Part shown: positions 11,872 through 23,854 of the stretch, piece by piece | Position numbering within the stretch: position 1 is the first letter of the stretch | Layout of the letters: each line of letters opens with the position of its first letter | Assembly: GCF_029168945.1 (NCBI RefSeq) | Contig: NC_083602.1 | Location: forward strand, 12,831,850-12,895,849 | Direction: 5' to 3' | DNA from: Cannabis sativa | Lineage: Eukaryota; Streptophyta; Magnoliopsida; Rosales; Cannabaceae | Length of the DNA stretch: 64,000 bases | Notes under the pieces: model-generated | Told to the model about the DNA's origin: nothing | Database searches by the model: none | What the model saw: the letters and a program-made list of their open reading frames with translations, nothing else | Position numbers and translations under genes: made by a program

Positions 11872-13510
11872 ATTTTGAATAACTGTACTAGGTTAATTAT
11901 ATTAGTTTGACCTAATAAAATTGAATTAGCAACATAATTAACTTTTAAAATATATGAAATTTATTTTCATTTTAATATTTTAAAGTTAATTTTAAGAAAA
12001 ACACTTTTAGTTTTAGATATTATTTCTAGACAAACTATTTGTATTTTTCTTGTATTTAATTAAATATAGAATTTTAACTAACTAGATTCTTTCTGGAACT
12101 TATTTAATTAAATATTCCTATTTAAGTTATAAATTAGTTGTATCAACTGATTTTTCTTATCTAACTTAAATTTGAATATTTTATTTAAATTTTAAATTAA
12201 GTTGAGGAATCCTAGGCATTAGTTATTAAAGATTCTTAAGATATTTTTTTTAAGTTAATATCTTTTTGAATATTAACTTAAAATGGAATATTTTCAAATT
12301 AAGTGGTTATAACTTAATTTTTGATATTTAATTAAATCTAAATTTGAAATTATTTAAGTTCTAGATTTTCTTTCTAAACAACTCAAATTAGATATTTTTC
12401 AAATTTTTTGTTGAAAAGATACTTAGTCAAATAAGATATTTTCTAGATAGTTATTTCTAGACTACTTATTATTTCTAATATTTAAATAGGAAAATATCAT
12501 AAATTATGAAATTAATTATTTGAATAATTAATTTTGGTACAATTTTAGTTAAAAGTATATTTTTCCTAGTATTAAACTAGAAATTAATAATTAAGCCTTT
12601 TCTACACTTAATTATTTATTTCTTGAATTTAATACATTTAATTAAATTGAAAAATTTAAATATCTAAGTTGATTTTCATCATGATACTTAAATATTTACT
12701 TTTAATGACACTTAATTAAATAGAAAATTATTTTAAGGTTGAAATTTAATTTTTCAATTTAAATTTAAATAATTTTCAAAATATATATTTTTCTTTATTT
12801 TATTAATCAATTTCGAAAATTACATTTTAATTATGCTATATTTTCGAATTTTTCTTGAAAAATAGATTGAGTTGTAAATTAATTATTTATTTTAATTAAT
12901 CCTTGGACTAACTTAAATCAATGATTTTTTCATTTAATTGATTAATTTAAAATAAATGAATTAAAATATATTATTAGAAATTGAATTAATTAGTCAAAAG
13001 AAAATCTAGATAGGTGATATTTTTGCTTGAACTATTTCTGTTCTAAGTTTTATTATTTTCGAAATTTGTATAATCTTTATACTTAAATTTTTCGAATACA
13101 ATAAATATATTCGCAAGGAAATTTTTAAGTTGCTAATTAATTTAAATTAATACAACTTAAATTAATTTCCTTAATATTTATATTTAAGATTATTTCTAAG
13201 ATGGAAATAATTAATTTTATTTCAATCACCATCTATGTATAATTTTATAAATATTATATTAAATTCTTATTTTTAAATTTTAATTCTAAATTTCGAATTT
13301 AATGAGTATATTTATTAGAATAATAAAGAAAATACCTTTTAAAGAATGAGCTTTATTATTATTAAGATATTCAATCTCCATTGTTTATTTTACATCGCGT
13401 TTGTTTTACTGAGTAATCCTCCCTAATGGAGGAACGTTCATTAGCAATTTCGCACCGTTTAATCTCGAAAGATAAGTAGTTTGTAAGTGTTTTATATGGT
13501 ATGGATCACC

Positions 13511-15421
13511 TGTTAGGTTTTATGCCCTAAATAAAACTCTTTACAATCTGATTAGTTATCAATATAAGAAATTTGAAGTGATTGATGTTTGCATGAATTT
13601 TACATGCTAATGGTTTAATATGTTTAATATGTTTATTACATTCATACACACAAAATCAGTTAAATCCAGATCATATGTTTATTCACAATTACAGTATCGT
13701 CAACACAGTGGAATGTGATTGTGATCATATGAATCAAAAGTTTTGGTCCCTGTTTCATCAGTGTTATTGGATTTACACTAATGTGATAATCAGCGATGAT
13801 GTGTACTTACACTTGGAGTAAGTGTTATGTTCTTTCCAGGACATTAGTAAAGTATACTAGTTTCGAATGTATGGAGTATACATTGGACTGGACCGATATT
13901 GCAACTAAGCTAAGATATTACAAACTTACCGTTATACATATCTTTCCAAGTCAATATCAGTAGTTGATCTTAAGATTGAAAAGAATCTAAATCCTGATAT
14001 GCTTGGGCTCAACTCAGGAGTGCTATTCATGTTCTTTGATTTATTAGTTAAGCCTACTTTTGGGTCAGGGTGATACGTATATTTTGGGAACATGATAGTA
14101 TGATTGAGTGGGAGTGCTGAACATAAATATGGAATCTATAGCTTCTACTGGTGTATAGAAGTTAAGTGATGATTCCCTTCGAGCTTAGAAAATAGAAGTA
14201 AATGGATGAGCTCTTGTTTAACTGACTAATTATTAGATCACTAAACACCATTTACAGGTAGCTAAGTGTTTTAAGGGGCAAAATACATTGAGGGGTGAGA
14301 ACGGTAAAGAAATCCCATCTCGATGTAAATCATCTATATAGAGGATCTTTAAATCACAATAAGATTATAACAATGGTTAAATGAGATAGTATATTGGTAT
14401 CGTGAAACATACAATATGCTCTATATAAGTCTGAGAGTGCAATTCTAAGTTCTAAGAGTGGATTCAACGAAGAATTAATAAGTAGGAATTTACTTGGTAA
14501 ATTTGGTTCACTTATTGGAAGCTCAGCATATAGATCCATGGTCCCCATTATAGTTGAGAACATTAGCTTGTAAGACTCATTAATTGATTCGTGATTGATC
14601 AATTATAATTCTAAAGTTAGACTATGTACCGATTTTATGAATTTTCACTAAGCAAGGGTGAAATTGTAAGGAAAAGAGTTTTCTAGGTTTATTTATTTAT
14701 TAATAGACTTTATATGTCTAATTAATAATTAAATTAAATGACAATATTATTTAATAATGTATTTTAATTATTAAATAATTAGTTTTGGCATTTAAAAGGT
14801 TAGAATTGGAAAATTGGCATTTTTGAGAAAATAGAGATAAAATTTGATAAAATTGCAAAATTAAGTGGGGCCCATTACAACACCTATGGCCGGCCACTTA
14901 TAAGGCTTTTTCAAATTATTATTTTCATTATTTTAATGCCAAATAATTCTAAACTTAAACCTAGTAAGTTGCCTATAAATAGAAAGTGATGGCTCAGTCA
15001 AAACACAAGTTTTCAATAAGCCTTTCTGACAGAAATTTCTCTCTTCAGAAAACTGAGCCTTCCTCACGCTCTACCTTGGCCGAAACCTCTCTCCCTCTTT
15101 TCCTTCATCTTTTTCGTGACCCTAGTGAAAGAGTAAGTGCCCACACACAGCAAGCAGTAACTCAATCATAGATTGGAAGACTGTGAAGGATCAAAGCTTG
15201 AAGAAGAAGGAGATTCGGGCTCAGATCTTGATTATACTCGCTACGTAAAGGAATCAAGGGTTAGAGATGCGAGTGGAAGGAGACATTTATTCCGCTGCAT
15301 CAATGTAAGGTTTTCTTAACTTTATATGTGTTTATTTTATCGTTTTAGAAAGTTCATATTTAGGATGTTAATAAACATACTTGTGAGTAGATCTAAGATC
15401 CTGGTAAAATAATTCCCAACA
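13511..15421 (+). repeat. 5' LTR of Copia A1
   Basis: A 1911-bp LTR, TGTTAGG...CCCAACA, nearly identical to 21870-23781. Differences include 'acattagcttg' against 'acattctgcttg' near 14560 and 'ctcgctacg' against 'ctctgctac' near 15237. Confidence 0.95.
14973..14981 (+). promoter_or_regulatory. TATA box of Copia A1 5' LTR
   Basis: ctataaata, followed by 'gaaagtgatggctcag', is conserved at the same place in every A-type LTR. Related TATA boxes lie in the B and C LTRs. Transcription would start about 30 nt downstream, at the U3/R border. Confidence 0.7.
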
Positions 15422-15441
15422 ACTGGCCTCAGAGCCATGGT
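15422..15441 (+). other. Primer binding site of Copia A1 (degenerate)
   Basis: actggcctcagagccatgg follows the LTR. It matches the Met-tRNA complement (TGGTATCAGAGCC) except for TA to CC. Confidence 0.8.
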
Positions 15442-16019
15442 AATTGATTTACTTGCATGTAATTTGGACTTTAAAACGATTGTTTGTATGTTCTTTGGAT
15501 GGTATCATGTTGTATTGAGTGTTATTTGATGATTGATTGATGTTTGTGAAATTTTCGTGAAAAATAATTGTGATTTCGTTTTTTGGAATTATTTTTATTG
15601 GATAGTATGGAAAAAATTAAGCAAGTTAGCCTTTTACAGAACTCAATTTGGATTTTATTTGAATTAGTTATGATTTTTTGAAGATTTGACAAAATCGGGG
15701 CTGTGCTGATAGTTTCCTGCGATCGCAGAACTGTCCGTACAGTTTCGAATTTTTTCAATTTTCTTCAATTTTTCATACTTTTTCATGGAATTAACTTCCA
15801 ATTTTTTTGTATGGTTTTATATATATACTATTACTATTCCTAATTCAATTCTAATTATCATTTTGAATTAATTTAATTTTTTTTTTAATTTAATTCAAGA
15901 TATTAGTGTAATTTGAATTTGAATAGAACTAGTATTTATCTTTTTGCTTAAAAATCTATCTTATTTTTAAATTTGATTATATTTTTTTAAATTTAAGGTC
16001 AGATTTTTTTTTATATTTA

Positions 16020-16170
16020 AAATATCTTTTAAGATATTTATAATATCTTTTAAGATATTTAAAAATATCTTATCTTTTAAGATATTTATAATATCTTTTA
16101 AAGATATTTATAATATCTTTTAAGATATTTAAAAATATCCTATCTTTTAAGATATTTTAAAAATATATTA
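16020..16170 (+). repeat. Short tandem array of TATCTTTTAAGATATTT-type units
   Basis: Several copies of an 18-30 bp unit built on the palindrome tatcttttaagata. The corresponding part of the A2 leader (about 10960) has only one weak copy, so the array expanded in A1. Confidence 0.7.
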
Positions 16171-17011
16171 TCTATTAAGATTTTTTAAATCTTTTTAGAT
16201 ATTTTGACCTTATTTAAATTTAAAATAAGATATTTATAATCATGTAATTTTAAATAGATATAAGATATTTTGCTAATTTTTTAAATTTTGTTATTTTATT
16301 TATTTAAATTAAATTTAAAATCTGAAAAGATATTTTATTTATCTTTTCTAATTTTTATTTAATTTTTATTTTTAAAATAACATTTAATTTTTAAAAGTAG
16401 ATAGCAAATTTTGAAATGATATTTAGGTTGGTTGAAACCTAATTTTTCAAATAGTAGGTTTAATTTTAAATATTTATTTTTAAAAAAATAATTTCGAAAT
16501 TTTAAATTTATTTTATTTTCGAAATTAATTAAATTTTTTTTTATTTTTCGAAATTAATTAAAATATTTTTTTTTAATTATTTATTTTTTTTTTCGAAATT
16601 ATTTATTTAAAATTAAATAAATCCTACTTCCAACTATCTAGCTAACCTTGTTGCAGGAGTATGTGTTTTTAGCTTGTATGTAAGTTTTAAAAACCTATTA
16701 TTACTTGATTGCAAATAGCCATGGTTACTTTTTGCCAGATCTAATGATCTGATGGCTCCCTTGGTCAAGTAAATAATTTGTAACAGGTAAATTTTACAAT
16801 CTTCTTTCATCTGTGTATGACCTAGCAACATGATAGGATCCATCCAAAGTGTGCCTGTGTGAGCCTATGTGTTTATTTTATTATATAGATGCATATAGGT
16901 TGTTGCTAAATAAAATGTCACACCATGATAGATTTTATTTAGGTCCTTTTAGTTATTGGACCTATTCAATTAATAACAGTTATTCATTTTAAGGTTAAAT
17001 TCCTCTCTTTT

Positions 17012-17102
17012 GGGCCTTGTGTGAGAGTTGGGTGCCATAGAAGTGGGTACGACATACTGAACCCAGCACCCCCTCATATGAACTACCCCAATTGTGAAGG
17101 CC
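17012..17102 (+). repeat. Conserved ~90-nt stem-loop in Copia A1 leader
   Basis: GGGCCTTGTGTGAG...GTGGGTACGACATACTGAACCCAGC...GAAGGCC, in the same arrangement as at 11780-11871 and 55387-55489. Confidence 0.7.
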
Positions 17103-18874
17103 GATTTGCCTGATTTGAATAACTGTACTAGGTTAATTATATTAGTTTGACCTAATAAAAATTGAATTAGCAACATAATTAACTTTTAAAATATATGAAA
17201 ATTTATTTTCATTTTAATATTTTAAAGTTAATTTTAAGAAAAACACTTTTAGTTTTAGATATTATTTCTAGATAAACTATTTGTATTTTTCTTGTATTTA
17301 ATTAAATATAGAATTTTAACTAACTAAGATTCTCTCTGGAGCTTTTTTAATTAAATATTCCTATTTAAGTTATAAATTAGTTGTATCAACTGATTTTTCT
17401 TAACTAACTTAAATTTGAATATTTGATTTAAATTTTAAATTAAGTTGAGGAATCTTAGGCATTAGTTATTAAAGATTCTTAAGATATTTTTTAAGTTAAT
17501 ATCTTTTCAAATATTAACTTGAAATGGAATATCTTAGATATTTTTTGGTTAATATCTTTTCAAATATTAACTTTAAAAGATATCTTCAAATTAAGTGGTT
17601 ACAACTTAATTTGTGATATTTAATTAAATCTAGATTTGAAATTATTTAAGTTTTAGATTTTTTCTATATAACTTAAATTAGATATTTTTCAAATTTTGAA
17701 AAGATACTTAGTCAAATAAGATATTTTCTAGATAGTAATTTCTAGACTACTTATTATTTCTAATACTTATAGGAAAATATTATACTTTTGTGAAATTAAT
17801 TATTTAAATAATTAATTTTGGTACAATTTTATTAAGTATATTTTTCCTAGTATTAAATAGAAATTAATAATTAAGGCTTCTCTACACTTAATTATTTATT
17901 TCTTGAATTTAATACAATTAATTAAGTTGAAAAATCTAAATATCTAAGTTGATTTTCATCATGATACTTAAATATTTATTGATTTTTCATGACACTTAAT
18001 TAAATAGAAAATTAATTTTAGGTTGAAATTTAATTTTTCAACTTAAATTTAAATAATTTTCAAAATATATATATTTTTCTTTATTTTATTAATCAATTTC
18101 GAAAATTGCATTTTAATTATGCAATATTTTCGAATTTTTTTTGAAAAATAGATTGAGTTGTAAATTAATTAATTATTTTAATTAATTCTTGGACCAACTC
18201 AAGTCAATGATTTTTTCATTTAATAGATTAATTTAAAATAAGTGAATTTAAAATATATATATATATTATTAGAAATTGAATTAACTAGTCAAAAGAATAT
18301 CTAGATAGGTGATATTTTTGCTTGAAGTATTTCTTTTCTATTTTTATTATTTTTCGAAAATTGTATAATTTTTTTTTATACTTAATTTTCGAACCCAATA
18401 AATATATTCTCAAAGGAAATTTTTTAAGTTGCTAATTATTTATTTAATTCATCTTAAATTAATTTCCTTAATATTTATATTTAAGATTATTACTAAGATG
18501 GAAATAATTTATTTTATTTCAATCACCATCTAGTATAATTTTATAAATATTATATTAAATTCTTATTTTTGAATTTTAATTCTTAAATAGAATTTAATGA
18601 GATTTATTTATTAGAATAATAAGAAAATACATTTTAAACAATGAGCTTTATTATTATTAAGATATTCGATCTCCATTGTGGGTTTTACACCGCGTTTGTT
18701 TTAGTGAGTAATCCTCCCTAATGGAGGAACGTTCATTAGCAATTTCGCACCGTTTAATCTCGCATGATAAGTGGTTTGTAAGTGTTTTATATGGTATAGA
18801 TCACCCTAATGGTGGCGACCATATTTGACTTGCAAATTGCGAAACAATGGTAGAAGCTCATAAGATAGAATAGC

Positions 18875-19014
18875 CTTGACTCTCGCCTAAACGGGACAAC
18901 GCTGGATTCTGATCTTGATCGAATAAAAGGTTGCTAGAATGTTTAACATTTTAGATGAGCTGACAACTCTATTCAATGGATGATAGCTTTGACTCTCGCC
19001 TAAACGGGACACTG
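18875..19014 (+). promoter_or_regulatory. Twin hairpin motif upstream of gag, Copia A1
   Basis: Two copies of 'TTGACTCTCGCCTAAACGGG' (18876-18895 and 18989-19008) stand about 113 nt apart. Each can fold as TCTCG-CCTAAA-CGGGA. The same pair is in all four family elements, right before the gag position. Confidence 0.7.
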
Positions 19015-19188
19015 ATATCAGTTTGTTGAAAACCTTGGAAATTATTTAGGATTGATTTTTTTTAAGTATTTTCTCATATCATTCCTACTTGCTATGTGCT
19101 TATAATTTCTGAATTGATTTTGTATGTTAAACCATTATTGATTTCTATTTGTTGATTTCTATTATTTTGTAGTATCCTGTTTGTCAAA

Positions 19189-20048
19189 ATGAATCCCATG
19201 TTATCACTGTTGACTGAAAATAAGCTGAATGGATCTAACTTTAATAAATGGAATGAGAACATTAATATTGCTCTCATATAAGAAAGTGCCTTGTTTGTTT
19301 TAACTGAGCCGTCACCTGAAGTGCCTGGGGATAATGCATCCAAAGCTGTGAAAGAAAAGTATGAGCGTTGGCAGAAGGCAAATGACAAAGCTCTATACTT
19401 TATGCTTTCTAGCATGGTTGACACCCTCAAAACTCGGTTTTCTAAAACTGAGAAGGCTGCTGAAGTTATGACGAAGTTAAATGAGCTATTCGGTAAGGCA
19501 TCACTTCAGTCACGCTTTGACGCGACTAAGAAGTACATTAACGCACGGATGGAACCTCATCAAAACGTGCGTGATCATGTTCTCCTCATGTCCAGTTATT
19601 TCCAAGAAGCCCAGGATCATGGTGCTGAAATGGACAGTGCTACTCAAGTAAGTCTTATCTTGAATGTACTCGACTCAAAGCATTTCTACCATACACATCA
19701 AATTATGTCATGAATAAGAAGGAAATTGACTTTCATGAATTAGTCAATGACCTTCAAACTTATGAAAATTTGATTGGAGGACCCAAGAAGAAAGGGAGTA
19801 AACCACATCCTGGTAATGGTAATGGGACGATGAAACCTGAAGCAAATGTTGCCTTTGCTTCAAAGCCCAAATCGAAGAAGAAGTGGAAGAACACCAAGAA
19901 GCGAGCAAAAGCCATGAAAAAGGCTGCTCCTTCTGGTGATGCTACACTTAAAGGAAAGTGTTTCCACTGCAATGAGAAAGGTCATTGGAAACCCCAGTGT
20001 CCTAAACTTCTTGCAAAGAAACAAGGTATTTCCATTTATAAACTTTAA
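19189..20048 (+). pseudogene. gag: Copia gag (capsid plus zinc knuckle), broken, in Copia A1
   Basis: The ATG at 19189 opens a Ty1/Copia GAG of the gag_2/UBN2 type, which would build the virus-like particle and bind element RNA. The start MNPMLSLLTENKLNG and the segment near KYERWQKANDKALYFMLSSM are typical of this family. A stop (TAA, 19279-19281) interrupts codon 31 where the A2 copy has Ile-Arg. A small rearrangement near 19668-19685 shifts the frame ('ctcgactcaaagc' against 'gtctgactccagc' in A2). The last segment, 19704-20048, is open and contains a Lys-rich linker and a CCHC zinc knuckle (CFHCNEKGHWKPQC, 19959-20000). Without the two lesions the protein would be about 285 residues. No other coding frame is present in this element. 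Confidence 0.88.
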
Positions 20049-21869
20049 GAGTTTAGTGAATTGTTATCCAATTGGATTTATGATTCTGGACTAAACTTTG
20101 TTTATTTGTTTTCTTCTTCTTATAGGTCAAGCTACTTGAACTCAGATGAGTTCGATCAGAAAGCTGGACCAAAGGGTAAAATCGTCCAGATGAAGATGAA
20201 GCTCTTCAATTTGAATTAATTGTTTTAGTTTAAAGACAATTTGGATTTCAAATTTTAGTTAGGGATATTTATCCCTGTTTCTCTCATATTGTTGCAATAC
20301 ATTTTTTTTTATTAATAAAGTTTTATTTTTTTTCGAAATTCCCTATTGCAAATTATGAGATTGAGCTTCATTTATTTTATCTTCATCAATAATTACCACA
20401 TTATATTTGTATGTTTGTATGTGTAAGTGTTTTTATTATTGATGCAAATTCTATAATATTTACAACTCTTCATAGAGTTATATTATATAAACACTAGAAA
20501 TTATTTCTATGTTTATGAATAATTGTTCATTCTCATACAATTATTAAGAATTTGCTTAATAAAAGGATCTTATGATCTGATAGGGGTGGAGAAAAGTTAA
20601 GAAAACTATGCAGTTCAACGATCTTTTATATCTAATGAACTCTGGATAGTATTCAACTCCACATAAACTCTATCACACAGAGAATCATGATCTTTACAAC
20701 CTTTAGGGGTGGATCATAATCTCTATATACTTAGGGGTGGAGATTTTCCATAGTACCCTATATGTATATTCTTAGGGGTGGAGTCTATTCCACAATTCCC
20801 TATGAAACACATATCTTGTTTAAACATAGAAGTAATATAATGAGTCAGCTATTGTCAATATAAATTCTTGATCTTGATTGTATGTTCCATTTCGTTTTTA
20901 CTGTTGTAAGTAAAAGCATGATACCTTTGAAAGTTCTTTGTTAAAGTTTCACACTACCTTAATTGAGTGGGAGAATTTTAAAGTTCTATACCCATCTTCA
21001 TTAGGTTGATAATTGTGATAGGTACTTAAGAACACTACTAAAAAGCAAATCTATCCATTCACATGGATAGATATAGCTTATCAGAATTATGAGAATAAGA
21101 TAAAGAACTCTAGTTCAGTCCATTCGAATGACTTGAACCAAGAATTCTTAATCCTCATAAAATTTTATGGTATCTTAATTTTGATTACTTTAATCTCTGG
21201 CATGTATTTTTCACTTCAAATACTAGTCTGCTAAGTTGATGACTTAGTCTTGACTTAAAGTTTCAGACTAATACAAAAGTCACAACTAGGTAACTCTCTA
21301 AACAATCAGAGGTTAAAAGTATTATTTAACCAGACATCTGCTATTGAGTGGGAGCTATCTGAGATGTAATCAAATAGGGAACATTAGAAGATATTCAAGA
21401 AGGATTTATGTAAGTGATCTATATGTCAGATATTAAGGACCTGTGTATCAGTTGTCTTTGTATCTCACCATCTAATTTCGATTTCTATAAGATGGTGCTT
21501 ACTTTGGGGGTGGAGGAATTATTGTATAATAATTCAAGCTCTACTAGAGAAGAACTATAACTTGGTCTATTCGAAAATACCAGAAAGTTATATCACTGAA
21601 GAAAAGTCTACACTGTATTATCTCAATTACATATTTTAAAATATGAGAGATATGTCTTCTGTTAATTCAGATGTACTTTTAAAACAGTAAAGATTTCAGT
21701 ATCCCTTGATGAGTAAAACATATAGTAAAGGATGTAGTTTCATAAGAGTATTTATGAACTAGTTTCCAGAAGTTTGGGTGGATTCAAATATACTACACTT
21801 GATCTGAAGATCAAGACATCAAATTGACCTATTTGCGCAGTTTGTTTTATATTAGTGCAAGTGGGAGTT
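20049..21869 (+). pseudogene. Eroded pol traces ('ghost pol') of Copia A1
   Basis: No open frame, but islands of the pol seen intact at 56634-60042 remain in order. A protease-like WIYDSG is encoded at 20073-20090. An integrase trace 'ctgataggggtgga', followed by 'tatgcagttcaacgatc', lies at 20575-20625 and matches RTDRGGE...MQFKDH. An RNase H trace 'gatggtgcttactttggggg' lies near 21492. Between them the motif ttaggggtgga recurs at about 20702, 20730 and 20771. The sequence is 1.8 kb, against about 3 kb for the pol of Copia B. A purine tract (gcaagtgggag) ends the region. Confidence 0.7.
21856..21869 (+). other. Polypurine tract of Copia A1
   Basis: gcaagtgggagtt lies directly before the 3' LTR. 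It is identical in Copia A2 (about 26727) and at 407-419, and near-identical in Copia B (60097-60110). Confidence 0.8.
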
Positions 21870-23781
21870 TGTTAGGTTTTATGCCCTAAATAAAACTCTT
21901 TACAATCTGATTAGTTATCAATATAAGAAATTTGAAGTGATTGATGTTTGCATGAATTTTACATGCTAATGGTTTAATATGTTTAATATGTTTATTACAT
22001 TCATACACACAAAATCAGTTAAATCCAGATCATATGTTTATTCACAATTACAGTATCGTCAACACAGTGGAATGTGATTGTGATCATATGAATCAAAAGT
22101 TTTGGTCCCTGTTTCATCAGTGTTATTGGATTTACACTAATGTGATAATCAGCGATGATGTGTACTTACACTTGGAGTAAGTGTTATGTTCTTTCCAGGA
22201 CATTAGTAAAGTATACTAGTTTCGAATGTATGGAGTATACATTGGACTGGACCGATATTGCAACTAAGTTAAGATATTACAAACTTACCGTTATACATAT
22301 CTTTCCAAGTCAATATCAGTAGTTGATCTTAAGATTGAAAAGAATCTAAATCCTGATATGCTTGGGCTCAACTCAGGAGTGCTATTCATGTTCTTTGATT
22401 TATTAGTTAAGCCTACTTTTGGGTCAGGGTGATACGTATATTTTGGGAACATGATAGTATGATTGAGTGGGAGTGCTGAACATAAATATGGAATCTATAG
22501 CTTCTACTGGTGTATAGAAGTTAAGTGATGATTCCCTTCGAGCTTAGCAAATAGAAGTAAATGGATGAGCTCTTGTTTAACTGACTAATTATTAGATCAC
22601 TACACACCATTTACAGGTAGCTAAGTGTTTTAAGGGGCAAAATACATTGAGGGGTGAGAACGGTAAAGAAATCCCATCTCGATGTAAATCATCTATATAG
22701 AGGATCTTTAAATCACAATAAGATTATAACAATGGTTAAATGAGATAGTATATTGGTATCGTGAAACATACAATATGCTCTATATAAGTACGAGAGTGCA
22801 ATTCTAAGTTCTAAGAGTGGATTCAACGAAGAATTAATAAGTAGGAATTTACTTGGTAAATTTGGTTCACTTATTGGAAGCTCAGCATATAGATCCATGG
22901 TCCCCATTCTAGTTGAGAACATTCTGCTTGTAAGACTCATTAATTGATTCGTGATTGATCAATTATAATTCTAAAGTTAGACTATGTCTGATTTTATGAA
23001 TTTTCACTAAGCAGGGGTGAAATTGTAAGGAAAAGAGTTTTCTAGGTTTATTTATTTATTAATAGACTTTATATGTCTAATTAATAATTAAATTAAATGA
23101 CAATATTATTTAATAATGTATTTTAATTATTAAATAATTAGTTTTGGCATTTAAAAGGTTAGAATTGGAAAATTGGCATTTTTGAGAAAATAGAGATAAA
23201 ATTTGATAAAATTGCAAAATTAAGTGGGGCCCATTACAACACCTATGGCCGGCCACTTATAAGGCTTTTTCAAATTATTATTTTCATTATTTTAATGCCA
23301 AATAATTCTAAACTTAAACCTAGTAAGTTGCCTATAAATAGAAAGTGATGGCTCAGTCAAAACACAAGTTTTCAATAAGCCTTTCTGACAGAAATTTCTC
23401 TCTTCAGAAAACTGAGCCTTCCTCACTCTCTACCTTGGCCGAAACCTCTCTCCCTCTTTTCCTTCATCTTTTTCGTGACCTTAGTGAAAGAGTAAGTGCC
23501 CACACACAGCAAGCAGTAACTCAATCATAGATTGGAAGACTGTGAAGGATCAAAGCTTGAAGAAGAAGGAGATTCGGGCTCAGATCTTGATTATACTCTG
23601 CTACAGAAAGGAATCAAGGGTTAGAGATCTGAGTGGAAGGAGACATTTATTCCGCTGCATCAATGTAAGGTTTTCTTAACTTTATATGTGTTTATTTTAT
23701 CGTTTTAGAAAGTTCATATTTAGGATGTTAATAAACATACTTGTGAGTAGATCTAAGATCCTGGTAAAATAATTCCCAACA
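21870..23781 (+). repeat. 3' LTR of Copia A1
   Basis: A 1912-bp LTR, TGTTAGG...CCCAACA, partner of 13511-15421. It is followed by the target duplication TCACC. Confidence 0.95.
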
Positions 23782-23854
23782 TCACCCTAATGGTGGCGAC
23801 CATATTTGACTTGCCAATTGCGAAACAATGGTAGTAGCTCATAAGATAGAATAG

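Larger units (their letters stand above)
10214..13510 (+). other. Untranslated leader of Copia A2, first part
   Basis: About 3.3 kb between the primer site and the inserted Copia A1, more than 75% A+T by eye, with no supported gene. It has two GC-rich islands that look like RNA structure: 10495-10700 (hairpins and a perfect palindrome) and 11780-11871 (large stem-loop). A conserved AACAG|GTAAAT lies at 11571-11580. The frame open across 10463-10807 is only the GC island and has no counterpart in relatives. Confidence 0.75.
15442..19188 (+). other. Untranslated leader of Copia A1
   Basis: Long AT-rich leader with no gene. It holds the palindrome CTGCGATCGCAG (15717-15728), a run of direct repeats of 'tatcttttaagatattta' at about 16020-16170, the splice-donor-like AACAGGTAAAT near 16782, the conserved stem-loop at 17012-17102 and the twin hairpins at 18875-19014. 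A 3' splice-like ttttgtag lies about 20 nt before the gag ATG. Confidence 0.75.
13511..23781 (+). mobile_element. Ty1/Copia A1 element, gag-only, nested in Copia A2 leader
   Basis: A full-length 10,271-bp element flanked by TCACC (13506-13510 and 23782-23786). The LTRs at 13511-15421 and 21870-23781 differ at only a handful of sites, so the insertion is younger than A2. The interior has a primer site, a 3.7-kb AT-rich leader with conserved hairpins, a broken gag with zinc knuckle (19189-20048), then 1.8 kb of pol traces without an open frame, and a purine tract. This is the organisation of non-autonomous terminal-repeat elements that keep only GAG. Confidence 0.95.

Noticed and set aside
16020..16170. 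CRISPR-like or satellite array
   Set aside because: The repeats are short, palindromic, AT-only and lie without spacers inside one retrotransposon leader; the organism is a plant.
19291..19713. Separate small genes within 19189-20048 and 24170-24939
   Set aside because: They are pieces of one gag each, separated by a stop or a frameshift, as comparison of the two copies shows.
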